From Flavobacterium johnsoniae (lineage in GTDB: Bacteria; Bacteroidota; Bacteroidia; Flavobacteriales; Flavobacteriaceae): a DNA stretch of 64,000 bases. The notes beneath the pieces were generated by a model. The model saw only the letters and a list, made by a program, of their open reading frames with translations, did not search any database and was not told the DNA's origin. Numbering within the stretch: the stretch's first letter is position 1; each line of letters begins with the position of its first letter. Shown here piece by piece: positions 7,334-15,237 of the stretch. The translations under genes and the position numbers were made by a program. The stretch is taken from positions 124,001-188,000 of the forward strand of contig NZ_MLFK01000001.1 of assembly GCF_001879205.1 (NCBI RefSeq), in the 5' to 3' direction.

Positions 7334-8674
7334 TTATTTCCAGGTTTTTTGATTGTTTTCTTTCTCTAAAATTTCTCTGATTTTTCTTTCTTCCCAATCA
7401 GAGCTGTAACCAAAAACTTTAAAAGCATGCATTGCTACTCCAAATCCCCAGCCTAAAGCCGAAAACCAAAACCATTGAAATCCCGGCGAGAATTGTAAAT
7501 TGATAAATACTAAACAAGGAATTACACAGCAATATGAAATTACATTTCCGTAAAAACCTTTTAACTCTTCAACTCTTTTTTTGGCTCTGTAATAAGCTTT
7601 AGCTTCGTCATTATATTCAGCACCTATTTCCATAACAGTAATTTGTTTTGTTAAAATTGGAATCTTAACCGAAAAGTTTTTCTCATCTTGATTAATCAAC
7701 ACTTTTCTGTCGGTTATAATTCCGTAACGATTTACAATATTCTGCAGTCCAACTCCTTGTCTGTCTTGCAGTACTTCTTTTTTCTGAAGATCATTTTGTA
7801 TTACCAAATAATCTTTTTCAATAAAAATTCGAATATGCAATGGTTTTTGCTCGCTTACAACATTATGTTTTACTGTATTTTCCAGTAAAAGCTGTAAGGA
7901 AAGCGGTACCACTTTTGCATCCGGATTTATGTTTGTTGTGGGCAGTTCGTAAAACAAGCTGTTTTCAAAACGCATTTTCAGCAGGTTCATATAGGTTTTT
8001 GCGAATGATAATTCATCTTCAACAGAAACCAGTTCTTTGTCTTTTTGTTCTAAAACATATCTGTAAATTTTAGACAAAGAAGTAGTAAATCGCTGCGCAT
8101 TATCCGGATTTTCTTCGATTAAGGAACTAAGAACATTTAAGCTGTTAAAAAGAAAATGCGGGTCAATTTGATTTTTTAAACTCTCGAACTTGGCACTTGC
8201 CGTTCCCGCAATAATCTTTTGCTGTATAACTTTATTTTCCTGATATAATTTATAAAAGTGTAAAGCGTGAAAAACAAGCAGTACAATAAAAGTAATAACC
8301 GAGGATTCTATATAATTTGCCGGATCTTCATTGGCCAAAAAACTTAAAATAGGACGTCTTTCTATCACTACCTGGGTGAAAATCCGCAGTATAAAAATTA
8401 TAAAGAGTGAAATAAAAAACGAACTAACAAATCCTATGAAAATTCTTTTGGCAGAAAATCTGTTTTCTCCTTTAAAAACCTTGTCTAAGAACACAAATAG
8501 AGATGCATTTACGACGTATAAAACTACGCTGTACAACATGCAATACAAAAAGTAGATGTACAGGTCTTTGGTAAAAATTGCAGTTCCAAATGAAGCAAAA
8601 CGAATTAAAAAGGAGAATACGAAAACTACTCCGCCAATTAAAAGCGCTTTTAATAGATTTGGTTTTAAGGTCAT
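7334..8674 (-). CDS. LytS/YpdA-type sensor histidine kinase with C-terminal 2TM domain
   Basis: The 446-residue protein has four N-terminal helices (about 8-27, 38-62, 77-99, 122-141), a His_kinase domain with phospho-acceptor His173 in NQIDPHFLFNSLN, an ATPase domain with the N-box LLLENTVKHN near 263-271 and G-box GVGLQNIVNRYG near 307-318, and then a complete 2TM domain from residue 348 to the end. The catalytic core would normally end near residue 345. The fused part begins with an in-frame ATG (base 7633) and reads MEIGAEYNDEAKAYYRAKKR, just like the start of a free-standing 2TM protein. The likely partner regulator is at 5198-5965. The ligand is unknown. It starts 16 bases after the upstream gene. 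Confidence 0.88.
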   Translation of the reverse strand: MTLKPNLLKALLIGGVVFVFSFLIRFASFGTAIFTKDLYIYFLYCMLYSVVLYVVNASLFVFLDKVFKGENRFSAKRIFIGFVSSFFISLFIIFILRIFTQVVIERRPILSFLANEDPANYIESSVITFIVLLVFHALHFYKLYQENKVIQQKIIAGTASAKFESLKNQIDPHFLFNSLNVLSSLIEENPDNAQRFTTSLSKIYRYVLEQKDKELVSVEDELSFAKTYMNLLKMRFENSLFYELPTTNINPDAKVVPLSLQLLLENTVKHNVVSEQKPLHIRIFIEKDYLVIQNDLQKKEVLQDRQGVGLQNIVNRYGIITDRKVLINQDEKNFSVKIPILTKQITVMEIGAEYNDEAKAYYRAKKRVEELKGFYGNVISYCCVIPCLVFINLQFSPGFQWFWFSALGWGFGVAMHAFKVFGYSSDWEERKIREILEKENNQKTWK

Positions 8675-8690
8675 TCTTTTTTTTATTAAA

Positions 8691-9311
8691 TTATTTACAC
8701 GTTTTTTGAGTTTCTAAGGCTCTTTCTAATCCCCATTTTGGAGAAAAAGGTGTTTCTGGTTTAAAAGTAGCAAAAAGTTCAATAGCTTTATCAACTTGAG
8801 CACAAAGTGGTTTTGTGTCAACACCTGTCCATTTTGCTCCACCTAACTGATAATCAGCTTCACCAAAAACAATTCTTGGATTATTTGGATCAATTGCTTT
8901 TCCTTTTGCGTAAGCCTCCATCACTTTAGCTGAATATTTCATTCCGTTTGTCATTGGGTCTGCCACAACATAAGCAGTATAAATCAAGGCCTGCATGGCG
9001 TATAACTCGGCATTGTTTTGATCTTTAATAAATTCAACGTCTAATGCGTCTTGTGCTTTTGTCAATAACAAATCGATTTTTGTTTTGTCTTTTTCAGTAA
9101 AAGCGCTTGTTGTATTAATCAAAGCCACATAATAATTAGGCAGATAACTGTTTTTCTCTGCTGATCCAATTCTTTCGAATAATGCCGAAGCTTCGGTATT
9201 TTTACCTTCTTTCCAAAGTCCGAAAGCTTTAGTCATTCCTTGTTCAAATTGTGTTTGTGCAGAGCTTATTACTACTACAAGTAATGCGATTAAAGTGATG
9301 ATTTTTTTCAT
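8691..9311 (-). CDS. Secreted TPR-like protein of unknown function
   Basis: The 206-residue product has a signal peptide (MKKIITLIALLVVVISSAQ) with the usual Bacteroidota cleavage before QTQF. The mature part is alpha-helical with tetratricopeptide-like spacing (FGLWKEGKNTEASALFERIG; AELYAMQALIYTAYV; AYAKGKAIDPNNPRIVFGEA) and ends in a Cys pair candidate (C190 region and final TCK). It is probably periplasmic. It sits between a DUF2141 gene and the histidine kinase with gaps of 43 and 16 bases, so it may deliver or sense a periplasmic cue for that kinase. That link is inference from position only. Confidence 0.78.
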   Translation of the reverse strand: MKKIITLIALLVVVISSAQTQFEQGMTKAFGLWKEGKNTEASALFERIGSAEKNSYLPNYYVALINTTSAFTEKDKTKIDLLLTKAQDALDVEFIKDQNNAELYAMQALIYTAYVVADPMTNGMKYSAKVMEAYAKGKAIDPNNPRIVFGEADYQLGGAKWTGVDTKPLCAQVDKAIELFATFKPETPFSPKWGLERALETQKTCK

Positions 9312-9354
9312 TTTTCAGGTTATTTAAATGGTTGTTTAATTTGTGGTTAATTAT

Positions 9355-9762
9355 TTATAATGTAATTTCAATTTTCGAATCTTTACCAATAACAAATTTA
9401 GCATCTTTATAAGAAGGAGGCCCCATAAATCCTTTTGCATTGTTTGAAGCTGCATAATCTTCAGACGGAACTCCCATTACATTTCTATCCAGTTTTCCAT
9501 TACTGTTTTCATCGTGATACGTTGAAATTGCATACTCTCCTGCCGGAAGATTGTCAAATGTTACTACTGCTTTATTGTTTTTAATTTCAGAAGAAAGGCT
9601 TTTGTAAGTCGTTTTAAGAAATGTCCCATCTGAGTTGTACAATCCTACTTTAACAATTCCTGTATCGTTTTTTAAACCTGAAACAGCAACAGTTAGTTTT
9701 ACATTTTGGGCAGCCATTAAACTGCAGATAAATAACGTGATTATGGTAATAATTTTGGTCAT
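9355..9762 (-). CDS. Secreted DUF2141 domain protein
   Basis: The 135-residue protein has a signal peptide ending near MAAQN and one DUF2141 domain covering the rest: LTVAVSGLKNDTGIVKVGLYNS, then LPAGEYAISTYHDENSNGKLDRN, then GVPSEDYAASNNAKGFMGPP (each seen in part). The domain is a small beta-sandwich and the D-x-N-x-x-x-x-D stretch (DENSNGKLD) looks like a calcium-binding loop. The biochemical role of the family is not known. It is probably the first gene of the kinase/2TM operon, preceded by a repeat-rich leader. Confidence 0.85.
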   Translation of the reverse strand: MTKIITIITLFICSLMAAQNVKLTVAVSGLKNDTGIVKVGLYNSDGTFLKTTYKSLSSEIKNNKAVVTFDNLPAGEYAISTYHDENSNGKLDRNVMGVPSEDYAASNNAKGFMGPPSYKDAKFVIGKDSKIEITL

Positions 9763-9780
9763 GATTTCTTTTTTTAAAGT

Positions 9781-9930
9781 TTCTAAGTTACTATCCCGAA
9801 GCTTCGGGACTGAGATTCTAAGTTTTTTATTGATGATTAAAACTCTTTTTTTTAGGTTCTAAGTTTTAAAGAAACTAAGTCTCTAAGTTTTTCTCTTAGT
9901 ATCTTAGAGCCTTAGCTGCTTAGTCGCTTA
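9781..9930. repeat. 'ctaag' word repeats with a tcccgaagcttcggga palindrome
   Basis: The words 'ctaagtt', 'ctaagtct' and 'cttagtatcttag' recur about every ten bases, first in one orientation then in the other. A perfect 16-bp palindrome TCCCGAAGCTTCGGGA occupies 9794-9809. It forms most of the 334-base gap between the DUF2141 gene and the TonB receptor; no gene is seen. Confidence 0.6.
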
Positions 9931-9941
9931 TTATTATACTT

Positions 9942-9949
9942 CAAAAGTA
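9942..9949 (-). promoter_or_regulatory. Possible promoter -7 element for the DUF2141-kinase-2TM operon
   Basis: The minus strand reads TACTTTTG, an exact TAnnTTTG match, 180 bases upstream of the DUF2141 start. The resulting leader would contain the repeat block. No clear -33 is seen. Confidence 0.35.
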
Positions 9950-10020
9950 TATCGGATTTTAGGTATTAAAAATTAAATAATACTGAGTTGTCGATTTTTG
10001 ATGATGAATTGTTTTTTTTT

Positions 10021-10094
10021 AAGATTCTAAGGTTCTGAGTTGCTAAGGGTCTAAGTTTTTTTTTCTTAGTCGCTTAGCAACTCAGAACCTTAGC
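10021..10094. repeat. Palindromic 'ctaag' element directly downstream of the TonB receptor gene
   Basis: AAGGTTCTGAGTTGCTAAG (10029-10047) and its exact reverse complement (10073-10091) form a perfect 19-bp stem with a 25-base loop that itself contains ctaag/cttag. It lies a few bases past the receptor stop codon and may protect or end that transcript. Confidence 0.72.
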
Positions 10095-10096
10095 AC

Positions 10097-12256
10097 CTAT
10101 AAATTTTTCAACTGATTCTCATTTTTATTCTGGCTGATGGTCCAGAAGAAACCTACGAAGAAAAATCGATCTGCTGTTGGTGTTATCGCTTGTCTGTTGT
10201 ATACTCCGTTTGGATCTGGTAATTTCGCATAATCATACCCAAAGATATTCTGCGTTCCTAAAATATTTGAAACCGAGAAATAAAGGATTTTTTGCGTTGT
10301 TAACAAATACGCCCAGTTAAAACTCAAACTATTGTATGATTTTGTTTTTCCGTTCATGAATTGTGTTTGGTTTGGATCGTTGTAAGGACGTCCTGAACTG
10401 TAACTGTTTGTAAAACCAATTTGTGATTTCCAGTCGGTTATGAAATATTTTGTTACTACAGACAAGGTATGATTTGCAATAAAACTAGGAGTTGCCATCG
10501 TAGGATAGTTTTTATATTGTCTCTCAGAATCGATATATGAATATGAAATCCAATATTCTAAGTTTTTATACAAATTGCTGTCTCTCCAGTACAATTCTAG
10601 TCCTTTAGCATATCCTGAACCATTATTATTAAAGACCGAGTTGTATTGAATGTCTTTTGTATCATACTGAACCAAATTTCTGTAATCTTTATAATAAAGA
10701 TCTGCCCTAAAAATCTGCCCCGGTTTTGTAAACTGATAATTTAAAATATAATGTCTTGCTTTTTCACTTTCAAATTGATGGTATTTTGAATATTTAATAT
10801 AATCGACAACAGGAGTTTGAGAAAAATCCCCGTAAGCAAAAGAAAGCTGGCTGGTTTTTGAAAACTTATAAGCCAATGAAGCCCTCGGAGCAATATTATT
10901 TTCATTCAACAAACTGTTATTCGAATATCTAAAACCTACTTTCATAGCTAATCTTTTAGAAAACAGAATATCTCCTTCTGCGTAAGCGGCAAAAATGTTG
11001 GAATCGTATCCATTTGTAAGATCTACAGCAATATTATCATTAAAATTTTCATTGAATTTGGTGATAAAATAATCTGTTCCGAAAGATATTTTGAAATAGT
11101 TTGAAACTTTTTTTCCAAGTTTTAACTTTAATTGCGCAGCATTTTCTTCTGCATCAATATCATTGATATCATATTTTGTTTTGTTTTTGCTGTAACCATA
11201 ACTAATTCCGGTTGTTAACTGCCATCCTGTTCCAAAGCTTCCTTTATAAGAAGAGTTTAGATAAAAGTTATTATTGTTTAAGTCAGTTCTGATGGGATTT
11301 TCAAAATTGATATTTTTCTGGTTCAAATCAAATCGCTCAGAATCAAAAGCAGCATATAATTTAAAGATTCCGTTTGTAAAATTATATCTGTAAACCGTTT
11401 CACCGCCAAGAGATTGATAAGGATTATTCCAATCTACATTTTGAGGAATTACAGCCTGATAAGGCGCCAGATTAATGTAAGCCATATTAACACTTAAGGA
11501 ACTTTTTTTCCATTTTTGAGTATTTCCTAAACTTAATCCAACAGTCATGAAACCAATATCAGTTTTTTCATGATCTGCTTCATCCTGCGTATTCAAAAGT
11601 AAAACACTTGACAAGGCTTCACCATATTCGGCCGAATAACCTCCGGTAGAAAAAGAAATCCCGCTGAATAAGAAAGGAGAAAAACGGCTTCGGGTTGGTA
11701 AATTATTTGTAGTTGCACCATATGGTTGTGCCACACGAATTCCGTCAACGAATGTTTGCGTTTCGCTGGCTTCTCCTCCACGAACAAACAAACGACCATC
11801 TTCACCTACCGACTGCGTTCCCGGTAAAGTCTGCAAAGCGGCAACAATGTTTCCTGCCGATCCTGCCGTTGTTACAATATCCAAAGGTTTTAAAACAGAA
11901 ACTCTTGCTTTGTCACCAGATTCTAAAGTTCCGGCCGTAATTACAACGGCATCAAGAGCGTTTACGTTTTCTCTTAGTTTTACCGTTTGATTTTTATAAT
12001 TGGTAACATCGATTTCTTTTTTAAATGTTTCGAAAAGCAAAAAACTCACTACAAGAAATTGGTTTCCTGCTGCTGTAGTTTCAAAAGAGAAATCTCCGGT
12101 TTCAGAACTTGTTGCTCCGTCATAGGTACCATCAATATAAATATTAGCTCCTGCAACCGGTTTTCCTTTTTGGTCTACAACTTTTCCTGAAATAATATTT
12201 TGGGCAAAAGTAAAAGTGCTTATTAATAATAAAATAAAAGTAATTTTGGTTTTCAT
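10097..12256 (-). CDS. TonB-dependent outer-membrane receptor with N-terminal carboxypeptidase-like domain
   Basis: The 719-residue protein has a signal peptide (MKTKITFILLLISTFTFAQ), a CarboxypepD_reg-like beta domain at about 20-95 (ISGKVVDQKGKPVAGANIYI), a plug domain at about 110-225 (DALDAVVITAGTLE... GRLFVRGGEASETQTFVDGI in part) and a beta-barrel ending in FFVGFFWTISQNKN. It is shorter than SusC proteins and has no SusD beside it, so it is a single-component TonB receptor. The substrate could be a siderophore, metal or peptide and cannot be read from the sequence. It lies upstream of the kinase/2TM operon but a 334-base repeat-rich gap separates them. Confidence 0.88.
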   Translation of the reverse strand: MKTKITFILLLISTFTFAQNIISGKVVDQKGKPVAGANIYIDGTYDGATSSETGDFSFETTAAGNQFLVVSFLLFETFKKEIDVTNYKNQTVKLRENVNALDAVVITAGTLESGDKARVSVLKPLDIVTTAGSAGNIVAALQTLPGTQSVGEDGRLFVRGGEASETQTFVDGIRVAQPYGATTNNLPTRSRFSPFLFSGISFSTGGYSAEYGEALSSVLLLNTQDEADHEKTDIGFMTVGLSLGNTQKWKKSSLSVNMAYINLAPYQAVIPQNVDWNNPYQSLGGETVYRYNFTNGIFKLYAAFDSERFDLNQKNINFENPIRTDLNNNNFYLNSSYKGSFGTGWQLTTGISYGYSKNKTKYDINDIDAEENAAQLKLKLGKKVSNYFKISFGTDYFITKFNENFNDNIAVDLTNGYDSNIFAAYAEGDILFSKRLAMKVGFRYSNNSLLNENNIAPRASLAYKFSKTSQLSFAYGDFSQTPVVDYIKYSKYHQFESEKARHYILNYQFTKPGQIFRADLYYKDYRNLVQYDTKDIQYNSVFNNNGSGYAKGLELYWRDSNLYKNLEYWISYSYIDSERQYKNYPTMATPSFIANHTLSVVTKYFITDWKSQIGFTNSYSSGRPYNDPNQTQFMNGKTKSYNSLSFNWAYLLTTQKILYFSVSNILGTQNIFGYDYAKLPDPNGVYNRQAITPTADRFFFVGFFWTISQNKNENQLKNL

Positions 12257-12279
12257 GGTATTTATTGGTTTTGATGGAG

Positions 12280-12306
12280 CAAATGTATTTTAACATTTCC
12301 TGTTAA
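12280..12306 (-). promoter_or_regulatory. Promoter and possible operator of the TonB receptor gene
   Basis: The minus strand has TACATTTG (12287-12280, matches TAnnTTTG) 23 bases before the start codon. Immediately upstream, TTAACA-N5-TGTTAA (12290-12306) forms an inverted repeat in the -7/-33 spacer, a position typical of a repressor site. The operator reading is inference. Confidence 0.45.
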
Positions 12307-12396
12307 AAAATATATAATAACCCAATTGTAGAATTTTGAGGATGAGTTGTAAATTTCTAATTTGTATCTTAGCTATGAATTCCAAAATCATCAATT

Positions 12397-12855
12397 ATGT
12401 CAGAAAACAAAAGAATTTCAAATCTATATCAATCCATTTATAATGGAAATCCGTGGCTGGAAGTAACTTTGGCCCATACATTAGAAAACGTAAACGCAGA
12501 GCAGGCTTATAGAAAAATCAATCCTAATTTAAACACGATTTGGGAAATTGTTAATCATCTTATACAATGGAGACGAAATATTCTAAACCGTATGCAGGGC
12601 GAAACGGTTGTAACTCCTGACCACAATTATTTTGTTCCAATTTTAGATCCGTCTGAAGCAGCTTGGGAACAATCGCTTCAAAGTCTCGCGAAATCACAAG
12701 AAGCATGGAACGCTTTTTTTGAGGATTTTGATGATGCCGATTTAGCAAAAATATACATCAATAACGGACATACCTATTACGAACATATTCACGGAATTAT
12801 TCAGCATGACGTTTATCATTTAGGACAGATTGTTATTTTGAAAAAACTTTTGTAA
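12397..12855 (+). CDS. DinB-family protein
   Basis: The 152-residue protein fits the DinB four-helix-bundle family in length and in its metal-binding histidines: one in IVNHLIQWR near residue 52 and two in QHDVYHLGQ near 136-140. Many relatives are thiol-dependent S-transferases or have no known substrate. The protein is cytosolic. It is divergent from the TonB receptor, and downstream genes run in the same direction with gaps of 18-32 bases. Confidence 0.88.
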   Translation: MSENKRISNLYQSIYNGNPWLEVTLAHTLENVNAEQAYRKINPNLNTIWEIVNHLIQWRRNILNRMQGETVVTPDHNYFVPILDPSEAAWEQSLQSLAKSQEAWNAFFEDFDDADLAKIYINNGHTYYEHIHGIIQHDVYHLGQIVILKKLL

Positions 12856-12887
12856 AATTTAAAAATCAGAAATTAAATCATACCTGG

Positions 12888-13505
12888 ATGAAAAACATTG
12901 ATAAAGTACAAAACCTGCTTCCGCTTGGTTATCTTTTTCTTATAATTTTAGGGATAACAAAAGATAGTATATTCTATTATCAAATTGGAATAAACATAAT
13001 TAAATATTCCTCTATTATGGACATTTTGATCAGTCCGATTGCAGCAGTTACCTCTCATCCGGTATTTTTTATCACTATATTATTATTGTTTATTTTTTAC
13101 TACAACCTTCCAAAAATATTACTCAAAAACGAAGATAAAAAGTGGATACATAAATTTTCGGGTATAACTAAAACCGATACTGAATTGAAACAATTGTCTG
13201 AAGAGGAAAAATTAAATTGTTACACCACCGCATCCATAAAATCACTAAGCACTTTTTTAATCTCCCTTTTTTTAGGATACGGAATTGCCGATGGCAAATT
13301 TCTTTCTGAGCATATAAAAAGCCACAAACTGCATTATAATTATAAACTGAATTACAGCGACGAAAAATCTGAAAATGTTTACATCATTGGTTCTAATACA
13401 GCCTACTATTTTTACATGAGTGAAGGGAACTCCGCCATAAAGATTGCTCCTGTAGGTTCAATTAAAAATCTGGAATTGATAAAAAACAGAATGCTCGATA
13501 AATAA
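12888..13505 (+). CDS. Hypothetical membrane protein
   Basis: The 205-residue product is not recognised. It has three probable helices (about residues 12-31, 49-71 and 115-134) and a C-terminal domain of about 60 residues (NYKLNYSDEKSENVYIIGSN in part) that would lie on one side of the membrane. The stretch IIGSNTAYYFYMS looks like a small beta domain. It lies 32 bases after the DinB gene and 18 bases before the YCII gene. Confidence 0.65.
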   Translation: MKNIDKVQNLLPLGYLFLIILGITKDSIFYYQIGINIIKYSSIMDILISPIAAVTSHPVFFITILLLFIFYYNLPKILLKNEDKKWIHKFSGITKTDTELKQLSEEEKLNCYTTASIKSLSTFLISLFLGYGIADGKFLSEHIKSHKLHYNYKLNYSDEKSENVYIIGSNTAYYFYMSEGNSAIKIAPVGSIKNLELIKNRMLDK

Positions 13506-13523
13506 TACTTAATAAGATCAACG

Positions 13524-13982
13524 ATGAAAAAATCTACATTTTTAATTGTGTTTTTTTTGCTTAGCTTTTTAGGATTCTCACAGGAAACGGAAGTTAAGTT
13601 TGATGAAAATTTAGCGAAGTCTTTAAATGCTGATGAATATGGAATGAAAAAATATGTTTTCTGTCTTTTAAAATCGGGAACAAACACAACGGCTTCAAAA
13701 GAAGAAACCAAAAAACTCTTTGAAGGTCATATGGCAAATATTAATAAACTGGCAAAAGAAGGAAAACTTGTTGTTGCTGGGCCTTTTATGAAAAACGACC
13801 GAAATTATCGAGGCATTTATATATTTAATGTAGAAACTATTGAAGATGCAAAGGAACTGGTAGCAACAGATCCCGCCATAAAAGCCAATTTACTCAAAGC
13901 CGAATTAACACCTTGGTACTGCACTGCTGCTTTGCAGGAAACCTTAAAAATACACGAAAAAATTGCCAAGACGAAAATGTAA
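13524..13982 (+). CDS. Secreted YCII-related protein
   Basis: The 152-residue protein has a signal peptide (MKKSTFLIVFFLLSFLGFSQ) and a YCII-like domain: YVFCLLKSG at the start, then HMANINKLAKEGKLVVAGPF with the conserved His, then FNVETIEDAKELVATDPA. The ferredoxin-like YCII fold is usually cytosolic, and a secreted version is common in Flavobacteria. The catalytic role is unknown. Confidence 0.8.
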   Translation: MKKSTFLIVFFLLSFLGFSQETEVKFDENLAKSLNADEYGMKKYVFCLLKSGTNTTASKEETKKLFEGHMANINKLAKEGKLVVAGPFMKNDRNYRGIYIFNVETIEDAKELVATDPAIKANLLKAELTPWYCTAALQETLKIHEKIAKTKM

Positions 13983-13990
13983 TACCTGAT

Positions 13991-14566
13991 ATGAAAACAG
14001 AAAAAGAAAAAATGATCAGCGGTGAATATTATATTGCCGGGGATCCGGTTTTAGTAAAAGACCGTCGAAAAGCAAAAAACTTACTGCATAGATTAAATGT
14101 AACAGAATACCGCTTAACAAAAAAAGCAAAAGAAATTTTAAAAGAATTAATTCCAAATACCGGACAAGGATTTTATATAGAACCTCCATTTCATTGTGAT
14201 TACGGTTATAATATTTTCTGCGGCGACAACGTTTATTTTAATGTGAACTGTGTTATTCTGGACTGCGCTCCCGTAAATATTGGTTCAAATGTATTTGTTG
14301 CGCCAAACGTGCAGATTTATACCGCATCACATCCACTTGACGCTGAATTAAGAAAATCACTTGAAAATGCTTACCCGGTAACAATTGGAGACGATTGCTG
14401 GATTGGCGGAAATTCTGTTATCTGCCCTGGCGTAACCATCGGAAAAGGCTGTGTTATTGGTGCCGGTTCTGTTGTAACCAAAGATATTCCGGACAATTCA
14501 TTAGCAGTTGGAAATCCGGCAAAAGTAATTCGAAAATTAAATCAAGAATCTGAATTAAAATCATAA
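13991..14566 (+). CDS. Maltose/galactoside O-acetyltransferase family protein (hexapeptide repeat)
   Basis: The start ATG 13991 (MKTEKEKMISGEYY) gives 191 residues; the frame is open upstream only inside the preceding gene. An N-terminal Mac domain (GEYYIAGDPVLVKDRRKAK) precedes left-handed beta-helix hexapeptide repeats, with the catalytic His in TASHPLD near residue 115 and repeat motifs IGDDCWIGGNSVICPGVTIG (20 of the run). It would transfer acetyl from acetyl-CoA to a sugar hydroxyl in the cytosol; the physiological acceptor is unknown. Its stop codon overlaps the next start (TAATG). Confidence 0.88.
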   Translation: MKTEKEKMISGEYYIAGDPVLVKDRRKAKNLLHRLNVTEYRLTKKAKEILKELIPNTGQGFYIEPPFHCDYGYNIFCGDNVYFNVNCVILDCAPVNIGSNVFVAPNVQIYTASHPLDAELRKSLENAYPVTIGDDCWIGGNSVICPGVTIGKGCVIGAGSVVTKDIPDNSLAVGNPAKVIRKLNQESELKS

Positions 14567-14955
14567 TGCTTACCTTAAATAAAGTTCACCATATTGCCAT
14601 TTTATGCTCTGATTATCAAAAATCAAAAGCTTTTTACACTGAAATTCTGGGGCTGACGATTATCAGGGAAATTTATAGAGAAGAACGACAGTCCTACAAA
14701 TTAGATCTGGCTTTAAATGGAAGTTACGTAATTGAATTATTTTCATTTCCAGATCCTCCAAAAAGGCCTTCAAGACCTGAAGCAGTCGGATTGCGTCATT
14801 TGGCTTTTGAAGTCATTAATTTAAATGAAACCGTTGCCTTTTTAACCTCCAAAAACATAGAATCAGAACCAATACGAATTGATGAAACAACCGAAAAACG
14901 TTTCACCTTTATTGCTGATCCTGATTTGTTGCCAATTGAGTTTTACGAAAGATAG
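14566..14955 (+). CDS. VOC-family metalloprotein, YaeR/GloA2-like
   Basis: The 129-residue protein matches the E. coli YaeR/SMU.1112c-type vicinal-oxygen-chelate family in length and in motifs: HHIAILCSDYQKSKAFYTE, YVIELFSFPDPP, GLRHLAFEV and PIEFYER. The His and Glu residues in these motifs (near 8, 58, 79 and 127) are the expected metal ligands. The substrate is unknown. Translation is probably coupled to the acetyltransferase. Confidence 0.85.
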   Translation: MLTLNKVHHIAILCSDYQKSKAFYTEILGLTIIREIYREERQSYKLDLALNGSYVIELFSFPDPPKRPSRPEAVGLRHLAFEVINLNETVAFLTSKNIESEPIRIDETTEKRFTFIADPDLLPIEFYER

Positions 14956-15016
14956 GAACTTAAGGTTTAAAGGTGCAGAGGTTCAAAGAAACAAAGGTTT
15001 CTTGTTATATATTAAG

Positions 15017-15062
15017 AATACTTCAATTGCCACCAGCTTTAGCTGAAGGCAATTGAAGTATT
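15017..15062. repeat. REP-like hairpin with inner cagctttagctg stem
   Basis: AATACTTCAATTGCC (15017-15031) pairs perfectly with 15048-15062, and the 16-base loop carries a second stem CAGC-ttta-GCTG (15034-15045). The flanks (14956-15000 and near 15080) carry 'aaggtgcagaggttc' and 'acacctttg' words of the other repeat family. No gene is present between 14956 and 15237. Confidence 0.7.
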
Positions 15063-15197
15063 TTAAACTAAAAAACTTTACACCTTTGTACTAAATAAGC
15101 GATATACAAGGAAAAACATACTGAAAGAATTTTCCTGTTTTTATCAGTTTTAACACATTATATTGCTTATTTTCTATAAAAAACCGAATTTGATTCT

Positions 15198-15205
15198 TAA
15201 TTTTG
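15198..15205 (+). promoter_or_regulatory. Putative promoter -7 element of the ClC channel gene
   Basis: TAATTTTG matches TAnnTTTG and lies 32 bases before ATG 15238. This argues against the earlier in-frame TTG at 15163 as the start. Confidence 0.5.
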
Positions 15206-15237
15206 TAATCCGCATAAAAAAACTGCGATCACTTCTG

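Noticed and set aside
10097..12256. SusC of a second polysaccharide locus
   Set aside because: The protein is 719 residues, lacks the SusC-specific GYG motif and has no SusD neighbour.
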